Source: VRUE01 sp963727465 (lineage in GTDB: Bacteria > Actinomycetota > Thermoleophilia > Solirubrobacterales > 70-9). From it: a stretch of 64,000 nucleotides of DNA. The DNA is taken from NCBI GenBank assembly GCA_963727465.1, contig CAVSGL010000012.1, positions 248,001-312,000 on the forward strand, given 5' to 3'. Numbering within the stretch: position 1 is the first letter of the stretch; every line of letters starts with the position of its first letter. Both the position numbers and the translations under genes were made by a program. A model generated the notes under the pieces. It had not been told where the DNA came from and did not search any database. It worked only from the letters and a program-made list of their open reading frames with translations. This document shows, one piece after another, positions 24,783 through 34,087 of this stretch.

Positions 24783-25911
24783 CCAGGTCAAACCCGAGGC
24801 CTGCCCCGAGTGCCTGCGCCGCGCCTGGCTGCTCGCCCACCTGGCCCCCTACATCGAGAAGATCGCCACCGGCTCGCCCGGCCGGCGCTCGCCCGAACTG
24901 TTGCGGCTCGGCAACCAGGATCTCGCCGCGGCGACGGCGCCGCGCGTCGCCGACCAGGTGCTGAGCCAGATCGCGGCCCTGCCCGAGCGTGAGCTGCGCG
25001 AGCGGATCGAGGCGGCATACGGCTGGGCCTGCTGCCGGCACGACCCGCTCTTTCCGGCCGGGCTGGGGGACGCGGCCGACGCCCCCTGGGCGCTGATCGG
25101 CAGGGGGGACCCGGCGCTGCTGTTGCAGCTGACGCCGGAGCAGGCGGTCACCGTGGTCGGCGCCCGCCGTGCCAGCACCTACGGGCGCGAGGTCGCGCGC
25201 GAGCTCGCCCGCGAGCTGGCGCGAGCCGGGCTGATCGTCGTCAGCGGCCTCGCCTTCGGCATCGACGCCTGCGCCCACCGGGGAGCGCTCGAAGCCGGGA
25301 CGACGGTCGCCGTGCTCGGCTGCGGCGCCGACGTCGCCTACCCGGCCGCGCACCGCTCGCTCTGGCGCCGCATCGGCGAGAGCGGCCTGGTGCTCTCCGA
25401 GCTGCCGCCCGGCTGCGGCGCCTGGCGCTGGAGCTTCCCGGCTCGCAACCGGATCATGGCCGCCCTCGCGGGCATGACGGTCGTGGTCGAGGCGGCCGAG
25501 CGCTCGGGCTCGCTGATCACCGCCGACCTCGCCGCCGACCTGGGCCGCGACATCGGCGCCGTCCCCGGGCCGGTCGGCTCGCGCCTCTCCGTCGCCCCCA
25601 ACAACCTGCTCGCCGGCGGCGCCTGCCTCGTGCGCGACGCCCAGGACGTGCTCGACGCGATGCTCGGCCCCGGCGCCCGCACGGTCGAGCGCTCCGGACC
25701 GCCGCTCGATCGTGACCAGGCCGCGGTCCTGGAGGCGCTGGAGCTGGGCGCGGAGACCTGCGACGCCGTCGCCGCCGAGCTCACGCTGCCCGCTGCCGCG
25801 GTCGCATCGGCGCTCTCCGACCTCGAGTCGATGGGCTACGTCAGCTGCTCCCTCGTCGGCGTCTACACGCGCACGTCCCTGCAACCGCAACCTCGACTGG
25901 AGGTCGATTAA
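24775..25911 (+). CDS. dprA: DNA-protecting protein DprA
   Basis: 378 residues from GTG. SAM-like N-terminal region, then the DNA-binding Rossmann domain: VTVVGARRASTYGREVARELARELA, SGLAFGIDACAHRGAL, LGCGADVAYPAAHRSL, FPARNRIMAALAG and RSGSLITADLAADLGR. The C-terminal winged helix ends near residue 360. It loads RecA on incoming single-stranded DNA. It lacks the usual topA downstream; a toxin-antitoxin pair follows instead. Confidence 0.94.
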   Translation: MISQVKPEACPECLRRAWLLAHLAPYIEKIATGSPGRRSPELLRLGNQDLAAATAPRVADQVLSQIAALPERELRERIEAAYGWACCRHDPLFPAGLGDAADAPWALIGRGDPALLLQLTPEQAVTVVGARRASTYGREVARELARELARAGLIVVSGLAFGIDACAHRGALEAGTTVAVLGCGADVAYPAAHRSLWRRIGESGLVLSELPPGCGAWRWSFPARNRIMAALAGMTVVVEAAERSGSLITADLAADLGRDIGAVPGPVGSRLSVAPNNLLAGGACLVRDAQDVLDAMLGPGARTVERSGPPLDRDQAAVLEALELGAETCDAVAAELTLPAAAVASALSDLESMGYVSCSLVGVYTRTSLQPQPRLEVD

Positions 25912-25918
25912 AGTGTTC

Positions 25919-26188
25919 ATGCCCAATGACCATGGTAATCTCGAGATCGTGAAAACGATGCCAGCAGGAGAGTTCAAGCAGACGTGCCTGAAGGTGCTCG
26001 ACGAGGTCGGCGCCTCGGGCGAGCCGGTCGTGATCACCAAGCGCGGCAAACCGGTCGCCCAGCTCGTACCGGTGGGGCCGGAGCGCCCGCAGGATTGGGC
26101 CGGGGCGATGCGCGACCAAGGCGAAGTGAACGGAGATCTCGTCGCGCCGGCAGCCGCCCCCGGCGACTGGGCCGTTCTCGCCGAGTGA
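25919..26188 (+). CDS. Phd/YefM-type antitoxin
   Basis: Up to 89 residues. The DNA-binding part is MPAGEFKQTCLKVLDEV, followed by GEPVVITKRGKPVAQLVPV, the Phd/YefM hallmark. ATG 25919 gives the longest form. GTG 25949 (reading KTMPAGEF) is the better family start. The stop overlaps the toxin GTG (GTGA). The lower-GC sequence just upstream (25908-25945) probably holds its promoter. An acquired addiction unit behind dprA. Confidence 0.85.
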   Translation: MPNDHGNLEIVKTMPAGEFKQTCLKVLDEVGASGEPVVITKRGKPVAQLVPVGPERPQDWAGAMRDQGEVNGDLVAPAAAPGDWAVLAE

Positions 26189-26577
26189 GACTCCTGCTTG
26201 ACACGCATGTCTGGCTCTGGCGCCTGCTTGACCCGGGCCGGGTCTCGACCGCCGCCGAGCAGGCGATCGCCGACAGGGAGAACGAACTGTTCCTCTCGCC
26301 GATCTCGACCTGGGAGGCGCTGATCCTCGCCCGCACGGGCCGTATCTCGCTGCGGCCGTCACCCAGCGAGTGGGTGCTCGACGCGCTGCGGCGCTCGGCG
26401 CTCCTTGCAGCACTCGTCGATCACGGCATCGCGATGCGCAGTGAGACGCTCGAGGGGTTTGCTTCCGAGGACCCGGCCGACCGCTTCCTCGTCGCCACGG
26501 CGCTCGAGCGCGATCTGACGATCGTCACGGCGGATGGCGCGATGCATGACTTCGAGCCTGTGGCGACCTTCTGGTAG
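26185..26577 (+). CDS. vapC: PIN-domain toxin, VapC family
   Basis: 130 residues, GTG start coupled to the antitoxin stop. PIN motifs are RLLLDTHVWLWRLLD, PISTWEALILARTGRI, ASEDPADRFLVATALE and a last acid in VTADGAMHDFE. A predicted ribonuclease. It belongs to the same broad subfamily as the VapC at 2253, but the two are clearly diverged paralogues. Confidence 0.87.
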   Translation: MRLLLDTHVWLWRLLDPGRVSTAAEQAIADRENELFLSPISTWEALILARTGRISLRPSPSEWVLDALRRSALLAALVDHGIAMRSETLEGFASEDPADRFLVATALERDLTIVTADGAMHDFEPVATFW

Positions 26578-26606
26578 CCGCGGGCCATGTCTGGGCTGAC
26601 CAACCT

Positions 26607-27410
26607 GTGAGCGACGACCGGATCCGCACCGCTCTATCGATCGCCGGCTCCGATTCAGGCGGCGGCGCCGGCATCCAGGCCGACCTGAAGACGTTTGCGC
26701 GCTGCGGGGTGCACGGAATGACCGCGATCACGGCGATCACGGCGCAGAACACGGTCGGGGTCGAGGCGGTCGAGGGGGTGTCCCCGGAGGCGATCGTCGC
26801 CCAAGTCGGGGCAGTTGCCGACGACATCGGCGTCGATGCGGTCAAGATCGGCATGCTCGGTACCGCCGAAACGGTCGAGGCGGTCGTCCAGGCGCTCGAC
26901 CTCGTTGGCGAGGCGCCGGTTGTGATCGACCCGGTGATGGTCGCCGAGAGCGGCGCGGTCCTGCTCGATGAGGCGGCGCGGACGGCGCTGGTCGAGCGGT
27001 TGCTGCCGCTGGCGACCGTCGTCACGCCGAACATTCCCGAGGCCCGGGCCCTGACCGGCGCCGGCGAGCGCGATTCCCAGGAGGACCTCGCCCGCGAGGT
27101 CCTTGCTTTGGGGCCGGAGGCCGTCGTCGTCACCGGCGGCCACAGCGAGCAGCTGGTCGATCTCTACTTCGACGGCTCCGACGCCGAGCGAATCGAGGGG
27201 GAGCGCCACCCCGACGGCGCCGCGCACGGCTCCGGCTGCACGCAGTCCTCGGCGCTGGCGGCGTTTCTCGCCAGGGGGGCCTCGCCGCTGGAGGCCGCAC
27301 GGCGGGCGCGCGAGGTCGCCTCCGAGGCAGTCGCCAACGGCCTGCGCGAGATCGGCTCCGGCCCGGGCCCGGTCGATGTCTTCGGACTCGCCTCGGGCCC
27401 GCCCCGGTAG
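26607..27410 (+). CDS. thiD: Hydroxymethylpyrimidine/phosphomethylpyrimidine kinase
   Basis: Phosphorylates HMP and HMP-P for thiamine synthesis. 267 residues from GTG. Motifs are SIAGSDSGGGAGIQADLKTF at the N terminus, KIGMLGTAETVEAVVQAL, VIDPVMVAESGA, VVTGGHSEQLVD and the anion-hole end AAHGSGCTQSSALAA. No other thiamine gene is adjacent. Confidence 0.94.
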   Translation: MSDDRIRTALSIAGSDSGGGAGIQADLKTFARCGVHGMTAITAITAQNTVGVEAVEGVSPEAIVAQVGAVADDIGVDAVKIGMLGTAETVEAVVQALDLVGEAPVVIDPVMVAESGAVLLDEAARTALVERLLPLATVVTPNIPEARALTGAGERDSQEDLAREVLALGPEAVVVTGGHSEQLVDLYFDGSDAERIEGERHPDGAAHGSGCTQSSALAAFLARGASPLEAARRAREVASEAVANGLREIGSGPGPVDVFGLASGPPR

Positions 27411-27420
27411 ATTTCCGGCG

Positions 27421-29112
27421 ATGGGCACGAACGGCGCCACCTCGACCAGGCTTCCCCGGCCGCGCTCCAGCACGGTCTTCGACGGACCCGACCGCGCCCA
27501 CGCGCGCGCCTACATGAAGGGGATCGGGTTCGACGACGACGCGCTCAGCCGGCCGACGATCGGCATCGCCAACACCTGGACCGAGGCGATGCCCTGCAAC
27601 TTCCACCTGCGCGGCCTCGCCGAGCACGTCAAAGAGGGCGTGCGGGCCGCCGGCGGCACGCCGATGGAGTTCAACACGGTTGCCGTCTCCGACGGGATCA
27701 CGATGGGCACCCAGGGGATGAAGGCCTCGCTGATCAGTCGCGAGGTGATCGCCGACTCGATCGAGCTGATGGCGCGCGGCTACCAGTTCGACGCGATCGT
27801 CGTCCTCTGCGCCTGCGACAAGACGATCCCGGGCGGGGCGATGGCGATGGCGAGGCTCGACGTGCCCTCCGTCCTGCTCTACGGCGGCTCGATCGCCCCC
27901 GGGCACTGGCACGGCCGCGACGTGACGATCCTCGACATCTTCGAGGCGATCGGCGCGCACGCCGCCGGCGACATGAGCGACGAGGAACTGAACGAGCTCG
28001 AGGGCGTCGCCAGCCCGGGGGCCGGCGCCTGCGGCGGCCAGTTCACGGCCAACACGATGGCCTGCGCGTTCGAGGCGCTCGGGGTCAGCCCCGGCGGCTC
28101 GGCGATGGTGCCCGCCGAAGACGATGAGAAGGGCAGCGTCGCCGAGAAGATCGGCGAGCTGGTGATGCGCGTGCTCGCCGACGACCTGCGCCCGAGCCGC
28201 GTGATCACGCGCGACTCGCTCGAGAACGCGATCGCCTGCGTCTGCGCGACCGGCGGCTCGACCAACGGCGTCCTGCACCTGATCGCGCTCGCCCACGAGG
28301 CGGGGATCGAGCTGACGATGGACGACTTCGAGCGGATCTCGCGCGAGACGCCGCTGCTCGCCGACCTCAAGCCCGGTGGGCGCTTCGTCGCAACCGACCT
28401 CTACCGGGCCGGCGGCGTGCCGCTGGTTCTCCAGCGCCTCGCCGAAGCGGGCAAGCTGCACGGCGACGCGATCACGGTCAGCGGCCGCACGATCGGCGAA
28501 GAGGCCGAGGCCGCGACCGAGGCCGACGGCCAGGAGGTGGTGCGGCCGCTCGCCGATCCGGTCAAGAGCGAAGGCGGCCTGGCGATCCTGCGCGGCAACC
28601 TCGCCCCGGAAGGCGCCGTGGTCAAGCTCGCCGGCACCGAGCGCAAGCGCCAGGTCGGCCCGGCGCGCGTGTTCGAGTCCGAAGAGGAATGCTTCCGCGC
28701 GGTCAAGGACCAGGCGCTGAGCCCGGGCGACATCGTCGTGATCCGCAACGAGGGCCCCGCCGGCGGCCCGGGGATGCGCGAGATGCTCCAGGTGACGGCG
28801 GCGATCGTCGGCGAGGGCCTCGGCGAGCAGGTTGCGCTGCTGACCGACGGGCGCTTCTCCGGCGCCACGCGCGGGCTGATGGTCGGCCACGTCGCGCCCG
28901 AGGCGGTCAAGGGCGGCCCGATCGCGGCGATCCGCGAGGGCGACGAGATCACCCTCGACGTCGACGCCCGGCGCCTCGACGTGGCGCTCTCCGACGAGGA
29001 GATCGCAGAGCGCGTCGCCGCCTACGAGCCGCCGCCGCCACTCTTCGAGCGCGGCGTGATGGCCAAGTACGCCGCCACCGTCTCCTCGGCCTCCGCGGGC
29101 GCGATCACCTGA
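27421..29112 (+). CDS. ilvD: Dihydroxy-acid dehydratase
   Basis: Penultimate step of branched-chain amino acid synthesis; Fe-S enzyme. 563 residues. It has GIANTWTEAMPCNFHLR, VVLCACDKTIPGGAM (cluster cysteine), GAGACGGQFTANTMA (second cysteine), TGGSTNGVLHL, DPVKSEGGLAILRGNLAP and TDGRFSGATRGLMVGH. ATG 27421 is 8 bp after the thiD stop. Its 3' end overlaps the convergent patatin gene by 8 bases. Confidence 0.95.
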   Translation: MGTNGATSTRLPRPRSSTVFDGPDRAHARAYMKGIGFDDDALSRPTIGIANTWTEAMPCNFHLRGLAEHVKEGVRAAGGTPMEFNTVAVSDGITMGTQGMKASLISREVIADSIELMARGYQFDAIVVLCACDKTIPGGAMAMARLDVPSVLLYGGSIAPGHWHGRDVTILDIFEAIGAHAAGDMSDEELNELEGVASPGAGACGGQFTANTMACAFEALGVSPGGSAMVPAEDDEKGSVAEKIGELVMRVLADDLRPSRVITRDSLENAIACVCATGGSTNGVLHLIALAHEAGIELTMDDFERISRETPLLADLKPGGRFVATDLYRAGGVPLVLQRLAEAGKLHGDAITVSGRTIGEEAEAATEADGQEVVRPLADPVKSEGGLAILRGNLAPEGAVVKLAGTERKRQVGPARVFESEEECFRAVKDQALSPGDIVVIRNEGPAGGPGMREMLQVTAAIVGEGLGEQVALLTDGRFSGATRGLMVGHVAPEAVKGGPIAAIREGDEITLDVDARRLDVALSDEEIAERVAAYEPPPPLFERGVMAKYAATVSSASAGAIT

Positions 29113-30142
29113 CGCGCGCCCCGCCGAGCCGTCGCCAGAGCGGCGGTGGCGGCCGGCAGTCGCGCCTGTAGGCGCGCCAGTCCCAATCGACGAGGAATCG
29201 CTCCGCCGCCTCTTCGCCGCTCCGCTGTAGCCCTGCGCGCTTCTGCGGCGGCGCATCGAACTCGACGATGCCGACGTCGCTCGTGTCGACCCGGATCGTC
29301 CGCCGTTTCACACAGGGACGATCGAGGTAGGTCTGGTCGTGACCGACCAGCGCGGTGGCGGTCACCTGCTCGAGCACGCGCACGGGCGGCAACCCGGAGA
29401 GCGTGGGCGGTATTCCTGGGAACAGTTTGTCGATCGACGCGGGCAGGTCGGGAATGACCTTGACGCCGAAGGTCGGCCAGCGCGGCCTGGCGCGGTCGGT
29501 GCGGTCGAAGATCGCGATCGGGAAGTTGGACAGGACGCCGCCGTCGACCAGGGTCAGCTTCTCGCCGGTCAGCTCGTTCTCTGTGACGACAGGCTTGAAG
29601 AAGAACGGGATCGAGATCGAGGCTCGGACGGCGTCGGCGACGCTCTCCTCGTCGGGGTCTCTGCCGAGCTTCTCCTCGTAGTCCCAGGGCAGACGCAGCA
29701 GGCGCCCGCGGCTGATGTCGGTCGCCGTCACGACGAGGCTGTACCGCTGGGAGCGGGCGAGCGGCGGGTCGCCCGGCCTCCTGGCCTGCCGAAGCTGCCC
29801 GAAGGTCGTCGCGTTCAGCCGAGCCAGCTCCGTTTGCAGGAATTCGTGGATGTAGTCGCCCTCATAGGCGCCGGCGCGGCGCAGCAGCGAGAGGCCCTCG
29901 CCAAGCACCGGGACTCGAGGGGACGCCAGGTCCGGCACGCGCGAGTAGTCGAGCCGGCCCATGATCTCGGCCAGTTTTCGCTCGTCGGCCCCCGCCGCGA
30001 CGAAGGCGGCGACGATCGCCCCCGCCGAGGTTCCTCCGACCCGCTGGAACTCGTATCCCGCGCGCAGCAGATGCAGCACCGCGCCGGCCAGTCCGATGCC
30101 CTTCACGCCACCGCCCTCGAGGACCAGATCGGCGTTCGGCAT
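29105..30142 (-). CDS. Patatin-like phospholipase
   Basis: Predicted lipid acyl hydrolase of 345 residues with a Ser-Asp dyad. The oxyanion motif is LEGGGVKGIGLAGAVL (near 8-22), the nucleophile VGGTSAGAIVAAF (serine near 42), and the aspartate LVDGGVLSNFPIAIF (near 205). There is no signal peptide, so it is cytoplasmic or delivered otherwise. The alpha/beta hydrolase gene lies 14 bp upstream in the same direction, suggesting a small lipid or ester metabolism operon. Confidence 0.85.
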   Translation of the reverse strand: MPNADLVLEGGGVKGIGLAGAVLHLLRAGYEFQRVGGTSAGAIVAAFVAAGADERKLAEIMGRLDYSRVPDLASPRVPVLGEGLSLLRRAGAYEGDYIHEFLQTELARLNATTFGQLRQARRPGDPPLARSQRYSLVVTATDISRGRLLRLPWDYEEKLGRDPDEESVADAVRASISIPFFFKPVVTENELTGEKLTLVDGGVLSNFPIAIFDRTDRARPRWPTFGVKVIPDLPASIDKLFPGIPPTLSGLPPVRVLEQVTATALVGHDQTYLDRPCVKRRTIRVDTSDVGIVEFDAPPQKRAGLQRSGEEAAERFLVDWDWRAYRRDCRPPPPLWRRLGGARVR

Positions 30143-30156
30143 GACCCCGTCCCTCG

Positions 30157-31068
30157 TCAGCCGGAGACGAACTCGTCCAGCAGCTGGTTGAAGCGGGCCG
30201 GCCGCTCCATCTGCGGCACGTGGCCGGTGCGCTCGAACAGCTCCAGGCGAGAGTCGGGGATAAGGCGGTGGTAGCCGATCGCCGCCTCGACCGGGACGAC
30301 CTGGTCGAGCAGCCCCCACACGACCAGCGTCGGAATCTCGATCTCGGTCAGCCGGTGGCGCGTGTCGTAGCCGCCGATCGCGCGGATCGCGTCGGCGAAG
30401 CCGGGCGCCCTCACGCCGGGCTCCATCTGCTCGCGCAGCAGCTCGGGCCGGACCCGGTTCGGGTAGTGGAAGATGCGGCCGAAGGCGAACTCGCGGCCCT
30501 TCGGGCGGTTGACCCAGAGCCGCCGCGGACCGCCCATGAAGGCCATCCCGGCTTCGAACAGGCTGACCGCCGCTTCGCGTTTCCGTCCCAACGACTCGGC
30601 GAAGCTGATCCCGGCGGCGGAGACGAGCACAAGCTTGTCGAAGCGGTCGGGCTGCTCGATCGCGGCCTCCGTGGAGACGAAGCCGCCCATCGAGTTGCCG
30701 ACCAGCGCCGCGACCCGCTCGATCCCGAGCTTCTCGCAGAAGTCGTGGATCAGGCGGCCGTAGGCGGGCATCTCGATCGGCCAGGAGGGCAGCGGGCTGT
30801 CGCCGAAGCCGGGCAGGTCGAGGGCGATCGCGCGGTGGCTGCGCCCGAAGTGGGGGAGGTTCTCGAGCCAGTTGCGCCAGCAGCCGCCGAGGCCATGGAC
30901 GAAGAGGATCGGCTCGCCCTCGCCGATCTCGGCGTAGTTGACCTCGGCGCCCGGCAACCGCACCCGGTGCAGGTGCTCGCGCCAGTCGATCTTCAGCCAC
31001 TCGGGGTCGAGATCGCCGTAGTCGCTGGCCGGAAAGTTCACCGACCCACTCATCACAGCCTCAGGCAT
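30157..31068 (-). CDS. Alpha/beta-fold hydrolase
   Basis: About 303 residues from ATG 31068; an upstream in-frame start at 31116 and an ATG at 31053 are alternatives. It has oxyanion-loop FVHGLGGCWRNW, DLPGFGDSPLP, nucleophile elbow LVGNSMGGFVS, acid in VVWGLLDQVVP and histidine in RTGHVPQMERP. It resembles the 2-hydroxymuconate-semialdehyde hydrolase/esterase group; the substrate is unknown. Probably cotranscribed with the patatin gene. Confidence 0.85.
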   Translation of the reverse strand: MPEAVMSGSVNFPASDYGDLDPEWLKIDWREHLHRVRLPGAEVNYAEIGEGEPILFVHGLGGCWRNWLENLPHFGRSHRAIALDLPGFGDSPLPSWPIEMPAYGRLIHDFCEKLGIERVAALVGNSMGGFVSTEAAIEQPDRFDKLVLVSAAGISFAESLGRKREAAVSLFEAGMAFMGGPRRLWVNRPKGREFAFGRIFHYPNRVRPELLREQMEPGVRAPGFADAIRAIGGYDTRHRLTEIEIPTLVVWGLLDQVVPVEAAIGYHRLIPDSRLELFERTGHVPQMERPARFNQLLDEFVSG

Positions 31069-31106
31069 GGCGAGAATCCTAGCCGTTGACCTGTGAAGCA
31101 GTGGTT

Positions 31107-31140
31107 CCCGGTGCACCGCGCGTCAACGCGGTGCACCGGG
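31107..31140. terminator. 14-bp perfect hairpin between hydrolase and surface-protein genes
   Basis: Bases 31107-31120 pair perfectly with 31127-31140 around a 6-nt loop (CGTCAA). It lies just past the stop of the surface-protein gene (31156) and upstream of the hydrolase gene, both on the minus strand. There is no T run, as is common for actinobacterial terminators. Confidence 0.6.
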
Positions 31141-31155
31141 ATCCGCTACGACGTC

Positions 31156-32910
31156 TCAGTGAATCTGGATGTTGCCGCCGCTCAGGGTCTCACCGAACCC
31201 GGCTTTGTATCCGCCGGCAAGGGTGAGCTCGTAGCGGTCGTCGGTGCCCGGCTCGCCGGCGTCGACGAGGCGCAGACGGAAGCGCTGCAGGCTCCCGTCC
31301 ACCTGCACCTGGCCCCATATGAACGCCACATCGCCTTCGATCCAAATTGCCTCGATCATCGACGTGTGGAGCTCGAGCCCAGAGGGTCGATGGTCGTTGT
31401 ACTGCAGGTTGCCGGTTGGTCCGTCGGGCTTGGTCATGAACACGAAGCCGCTGGTCGCGAACTCGTCCGGTAGATCGATTTTCACGCCGCCAGTCACCGT
31501 GCCGGGCGTGCTTTCTGTGAACAGGTCGATCGGCACTTCGGTCGTTTCGCACTCGCTGACGACGATTTCCTTGACGATCGCGAAGTGCCCTTCGATCGGC
31601 ACTGCATCGGGGTCGGTGGTGAAGACCCCTTCCGGCAGGAAGGCGACCACGCGATAGGTGCCCGGCAGCAGTTCGCCGAACGTGGGCGTCCCGGTCTCGG
31701 TTCGCGGCAGGCTCGGTTCGTTTTCGAGGATGCCCGGCACCGAGACCTCTTCCAGGCGCACTTTCATCGGCACCGGTTCGCCGGTCGATGTGTCCACCGG
31801 CGCGATCGAGGCGCCACCCAGGCAGACGTTGCCGAAATCGGCGTGTTCAACGACCTGACCGCTGATCACGGTGTAGGTGTGCGTTCCCGGGTTCAGCGGG
31901 TTGGTCTGGCGCCAGCCTTTCTGCTGCTGCTCGCTGACCGTGTAGGTGCCGGGACGGACGCTGAACGAGAACGCTCCTTCGCCGTCCGTGACCCGGTTTT
32001 CGCCATTGGAGAGGGGAATAGTCCATTCCCCGAGCCCACTCTCGAGCGGATCCCATTTGCCGTTCACGTTCGAGTCGTCGAACTTGTGCCCGGCGATCGT
32101 CGCCGGCCGGTAGTTGCCGAAGTCGCGCCCGGAGTACGTTTTGTCTTCGGCGCCGAACGGGACTTCAAACGAGCCGGGCGTCTGGCTCGCAACCCAGCCT
32201 GGTTTGAGAACCTCTTCGACTTTAAAGGTGCCGGCACCGATCTGCGGATTTTTGTTTACGTTGAGATGGAAGGAATAACCTCCACCGCTGCCGGTGGTCG
32301 TAGTTGCGACGACGTTCCCCGCGTGGCGCAGCTTGATGGTCCAACCAGAAAGGCCAGGCTCGCCGGCATCCCGTTTGCCGTTGCCGTTCAGATCCTCGTA
32401 CTTGACCCCGGTGATCGTCGGTATCGGTCCGGCGCCACCGTTGCTGAAGTTGCCGCAGACCGTTGCGATGAACGCGCCTTTCCAGTAGAGCACCGTGATC
32501 GGGCCCTCTTTGATCGCGTGGCTAACGGGGGCGAAGTCGTAGTAGCCGGTCGGGCAGGGTTCAGGATGCGCGTATTCGACGCACCCGGACCATTCCCGGG
32601 GGCCGAGTTCTAGCTTCCGCTTGGGCGCCCAGGTGAGGAAGTTGGCATCGAAGCCCCTCTCATTGTTCTCGAAATAGCCGGCGAGCAGGGGTTGAACGAA
32701 TTTCGTCCGCGAGATTTCGGCCCCTTTCCCGGGGTCGTAGATGAACGTGTTGCGCCCCGGTACGTAGGTGCTTTCTCGCATCGCGGTCTCGTTTGTCCAC
32801 GCTTCCGCCATCGCCGAGCTGGCCAAGGCCAGCAAACCGATTGCAGCAACCACCGTGGGTATGAGACTGAGCAAGGTTCTGCGGAGCGCCTGCGAATTCG
32901 CACGCTTCAT
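31156..32910 (-). CDS. Secreted protein with SdrD-B-like domains
   Basis: 584 residues. A clear signal peptide (MKRANSQALRRTLL then a hydrophobic core, likely cleavage after SSAMA). Two SdrD-B/Cna-B-type modules follow: GVKYEDLNGNGKRDAGEPGLSGW near 180 and GHKFDDSNVNGKWDPLESGLGEW near 283, with the DxNxNGxxD calcium-binding pattern. Further beta-rich repeats fill residues 370-584. No LPXTG or C-terminal anchor is seen, so it is probably secreted. A strong RBS (GGGAGGGAGAAC) precedes ATG 32910. Base composition is less GC-rich than the neighbours, hinting at transfer. Confidence 0.8.
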   Translation of the reverse strand: MKRANSQALRRTLLSLIPTVVAAIGLLALASSAMAEAWTNETAMRESTYVPGRNTFIYDPGKGAEISRTKFVQPLLAGYFENNERGFDANFLTWAPKRKLELGPREWSGCVEYAHPEPCPTGYYDFAPVSHAIKEGPITVLYWKGAFIATVCGNFSNGGAGPIPTITGVKYEDLNGNGKRDAGEPGLSGWTIKLRHAGNVVATTTTGSGGGYSFHLNVNKNPQIGAGTFKVEEVLKPGWVASQTPGSFEVPFGAEDKTYSGRDFGNYRPATIAGHKFDDSNVNGKWDPLESGLGEWTIPLSNGENRVTDGEGAFSFSVRPGTYTVSEQQQKGWRQTNPLNPGTHTYTVISGQVVEHADFGNVCLGGASIAPVDTSTGEPVPMKVRLEEVSVPGILENEPSLPRTETGTPTFGELLPGTYRVVAFLPEGVFTTDPDAVPIEGHFAIVKEIVVSECETTEVPIDLFTESTPGTVTGGVKIDLPDEFATSGFVFMTKPDGPTGNLQYNDHRPSGLELHTSMIEAIWIEGDVAFIWGQVQVDGSLQRFRLRLVDAGEPGTDDRYELTLAGGYKAGFGETLSGGNIQIH

Positions 32911-33344
32911 GTTCTCCCTCCCTGGTCGATTTGACACCGATCACTGCACTATTCCGAATGTCTAGTAGAAAACAGCGTGGTACTCCAGAAAAAACAAAGA
33001 ACTAGGCATAATTCATCCTTCTTTTTCGGGAACCAGCTGGCGGCAAAACCCATATGACTCCCCGGCTCGGCGAGGCAGGGGTGGTGCGCCGGGTCGGTTG
33101 CCTGTGGAGCCCCGTACGAATAGGGAGAACCAAGTGCGACGAGATCGCCGCCAAGCCGAACCCCGACGCGCAGTGCGGGACGGGCGCCGGCTCCGGCGCG
33201 TTCGGCTACCTCGGCAAAGGCTCCAGCCTCGCCGGCGGCGCCGACGGCTACCAGACCGGCCTCAATAACTCCGCCGTCTGCGGCAATCGTCCGTAGGACC
33301 CCGACCGCAGGGACAGGGGGGCGGCTAGGAGGTGGTCGCCCTCG
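32911..33344. other. AT-richer intergenic region with possible gene remnant
   Basis: Bases 32930-33050 are notably AT-rich for this genome and should hold the promoter of the secreted-protein gene. Bases 33054-33296 are open on + (80 codons). The last about 45 codons, from CDEIAAKPNPDAQ to NNSAVCGNRP, use GC-ending codons and read like the tail of a secreted Gly/Ala-rich protein with two cysteines. No start or N-terminal domain fits, so I read this as a possible truncated gene, not a confident CDS. Confidence 0.35.
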
Positions 33345-34058
33345 TCACGCGTAGCCCATCCGTTCGAGGATCGGGATCTCGCGAATCTGCGGCGGCTGAA
33401 GGTGGTCCCAGAGGATGCCGCGCGGGCGTTCGTACTGGCGCTCGACCTCGATCACCGCACGCGGGGTCGCGATCAGGTCGATCGGGAGGTCGTGGGAGAT
33501 CACCGGCAGGTGGCGCCGCAGGATCTGGATCGGGTGCACGGTGGTGGCGATCGTCGTGTGGCCGTCGATCTTGCCGGCGTCGATCAGGATCCCGTACTCG
33601 AGGTCGTTGTAACCGCCGCCCTTGCCGATCCGGGCGCCGCTGAGGTTGACGGCGACCGAGCCGGTGAGGACGAAGTCGATCGCGGGAAGGTCGTCGAGGG
33701 CGACGACGCGGCCGTGCTTGAGCGCGCCCTTGATCGTCGCGGCCTCTTTGATCGCCGCTTTCGAGAGCCGTTTCGGGTCGAGCACGCGGAACGGGTGGGG
33801 GTCGCGCAGGCGCGGCACTGCCATCAGCAGGGTCTTGCCTTCCTCCAGCGCCATGCGGCGGGCGTGGGTCTGCGGCGAGTCGGGATTGGCCTTGATCGCC
33901 CGGGCTCGCTTCCAGAGCCGGTTGCCGGCGAGCTTCTCGGCGGCCAGGCGGGCGCCCGCGAAGTTGGGAATCCGGCCTTCGGCGCCGGGAAAGCGCGAGA
34001 CGCCCTCCCTGTCCATTGCCTTCCAAACTTCCTTGCGGATCTCATCCTTCGAGCGCAC
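33345..34058 (-). CDS. 5-formyltetrahydrofolate cyclo-ligase family protein
   Basis: 237 residues in the MTHFS fold: EIRKEVWKAMDREGVSRFPG, then DFVLTGSVAVNLSGARIGKGGGYNDLEYGIL (the phosphate and folate-binding GxGxGYxD-type signature) and HPIQILRRHLPVISHDLPIDLIATP. The family converts 5-formyl-THF to methenyl-THF. This larger version resembles archaeal/actinobacterial relatives of uncertain substrate. GTG at 34058 is taken as the start; an internal ATG at 34016 is an alternative. Confidence 0.75.
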   Translation of the reverse strand: MRSKDEIRKEVWKAMDREGVSRFPGAEGRIPNFAGARLAAEKLAGNRLWKRARAIKANPDSPQTHARRMALEEGKTLLMAVPRLRDPHPFRVLDPKRLSKAAIKEAATIKGALKHGRVVALDDLPAIDFVLTGSVAVNLSGARIGKGGGYNDLEYGILIDAGKIDGHTTIATTVHPIQILRRHLPVISHDLPIDLIATPRAVIEVERQYERPRGILWDHLQPPQIREIPILERMGYA

Positions 34059-34087
34059 GGAACCGAAACATATCCGTGGAGCGACCG

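Noticed and set aside
33054..33296. A complete secreted protein gene
   Set aside because: No signal peptide or domain at the N terminus; only the tail reads like protein, so it is listed only as a possible remnant.
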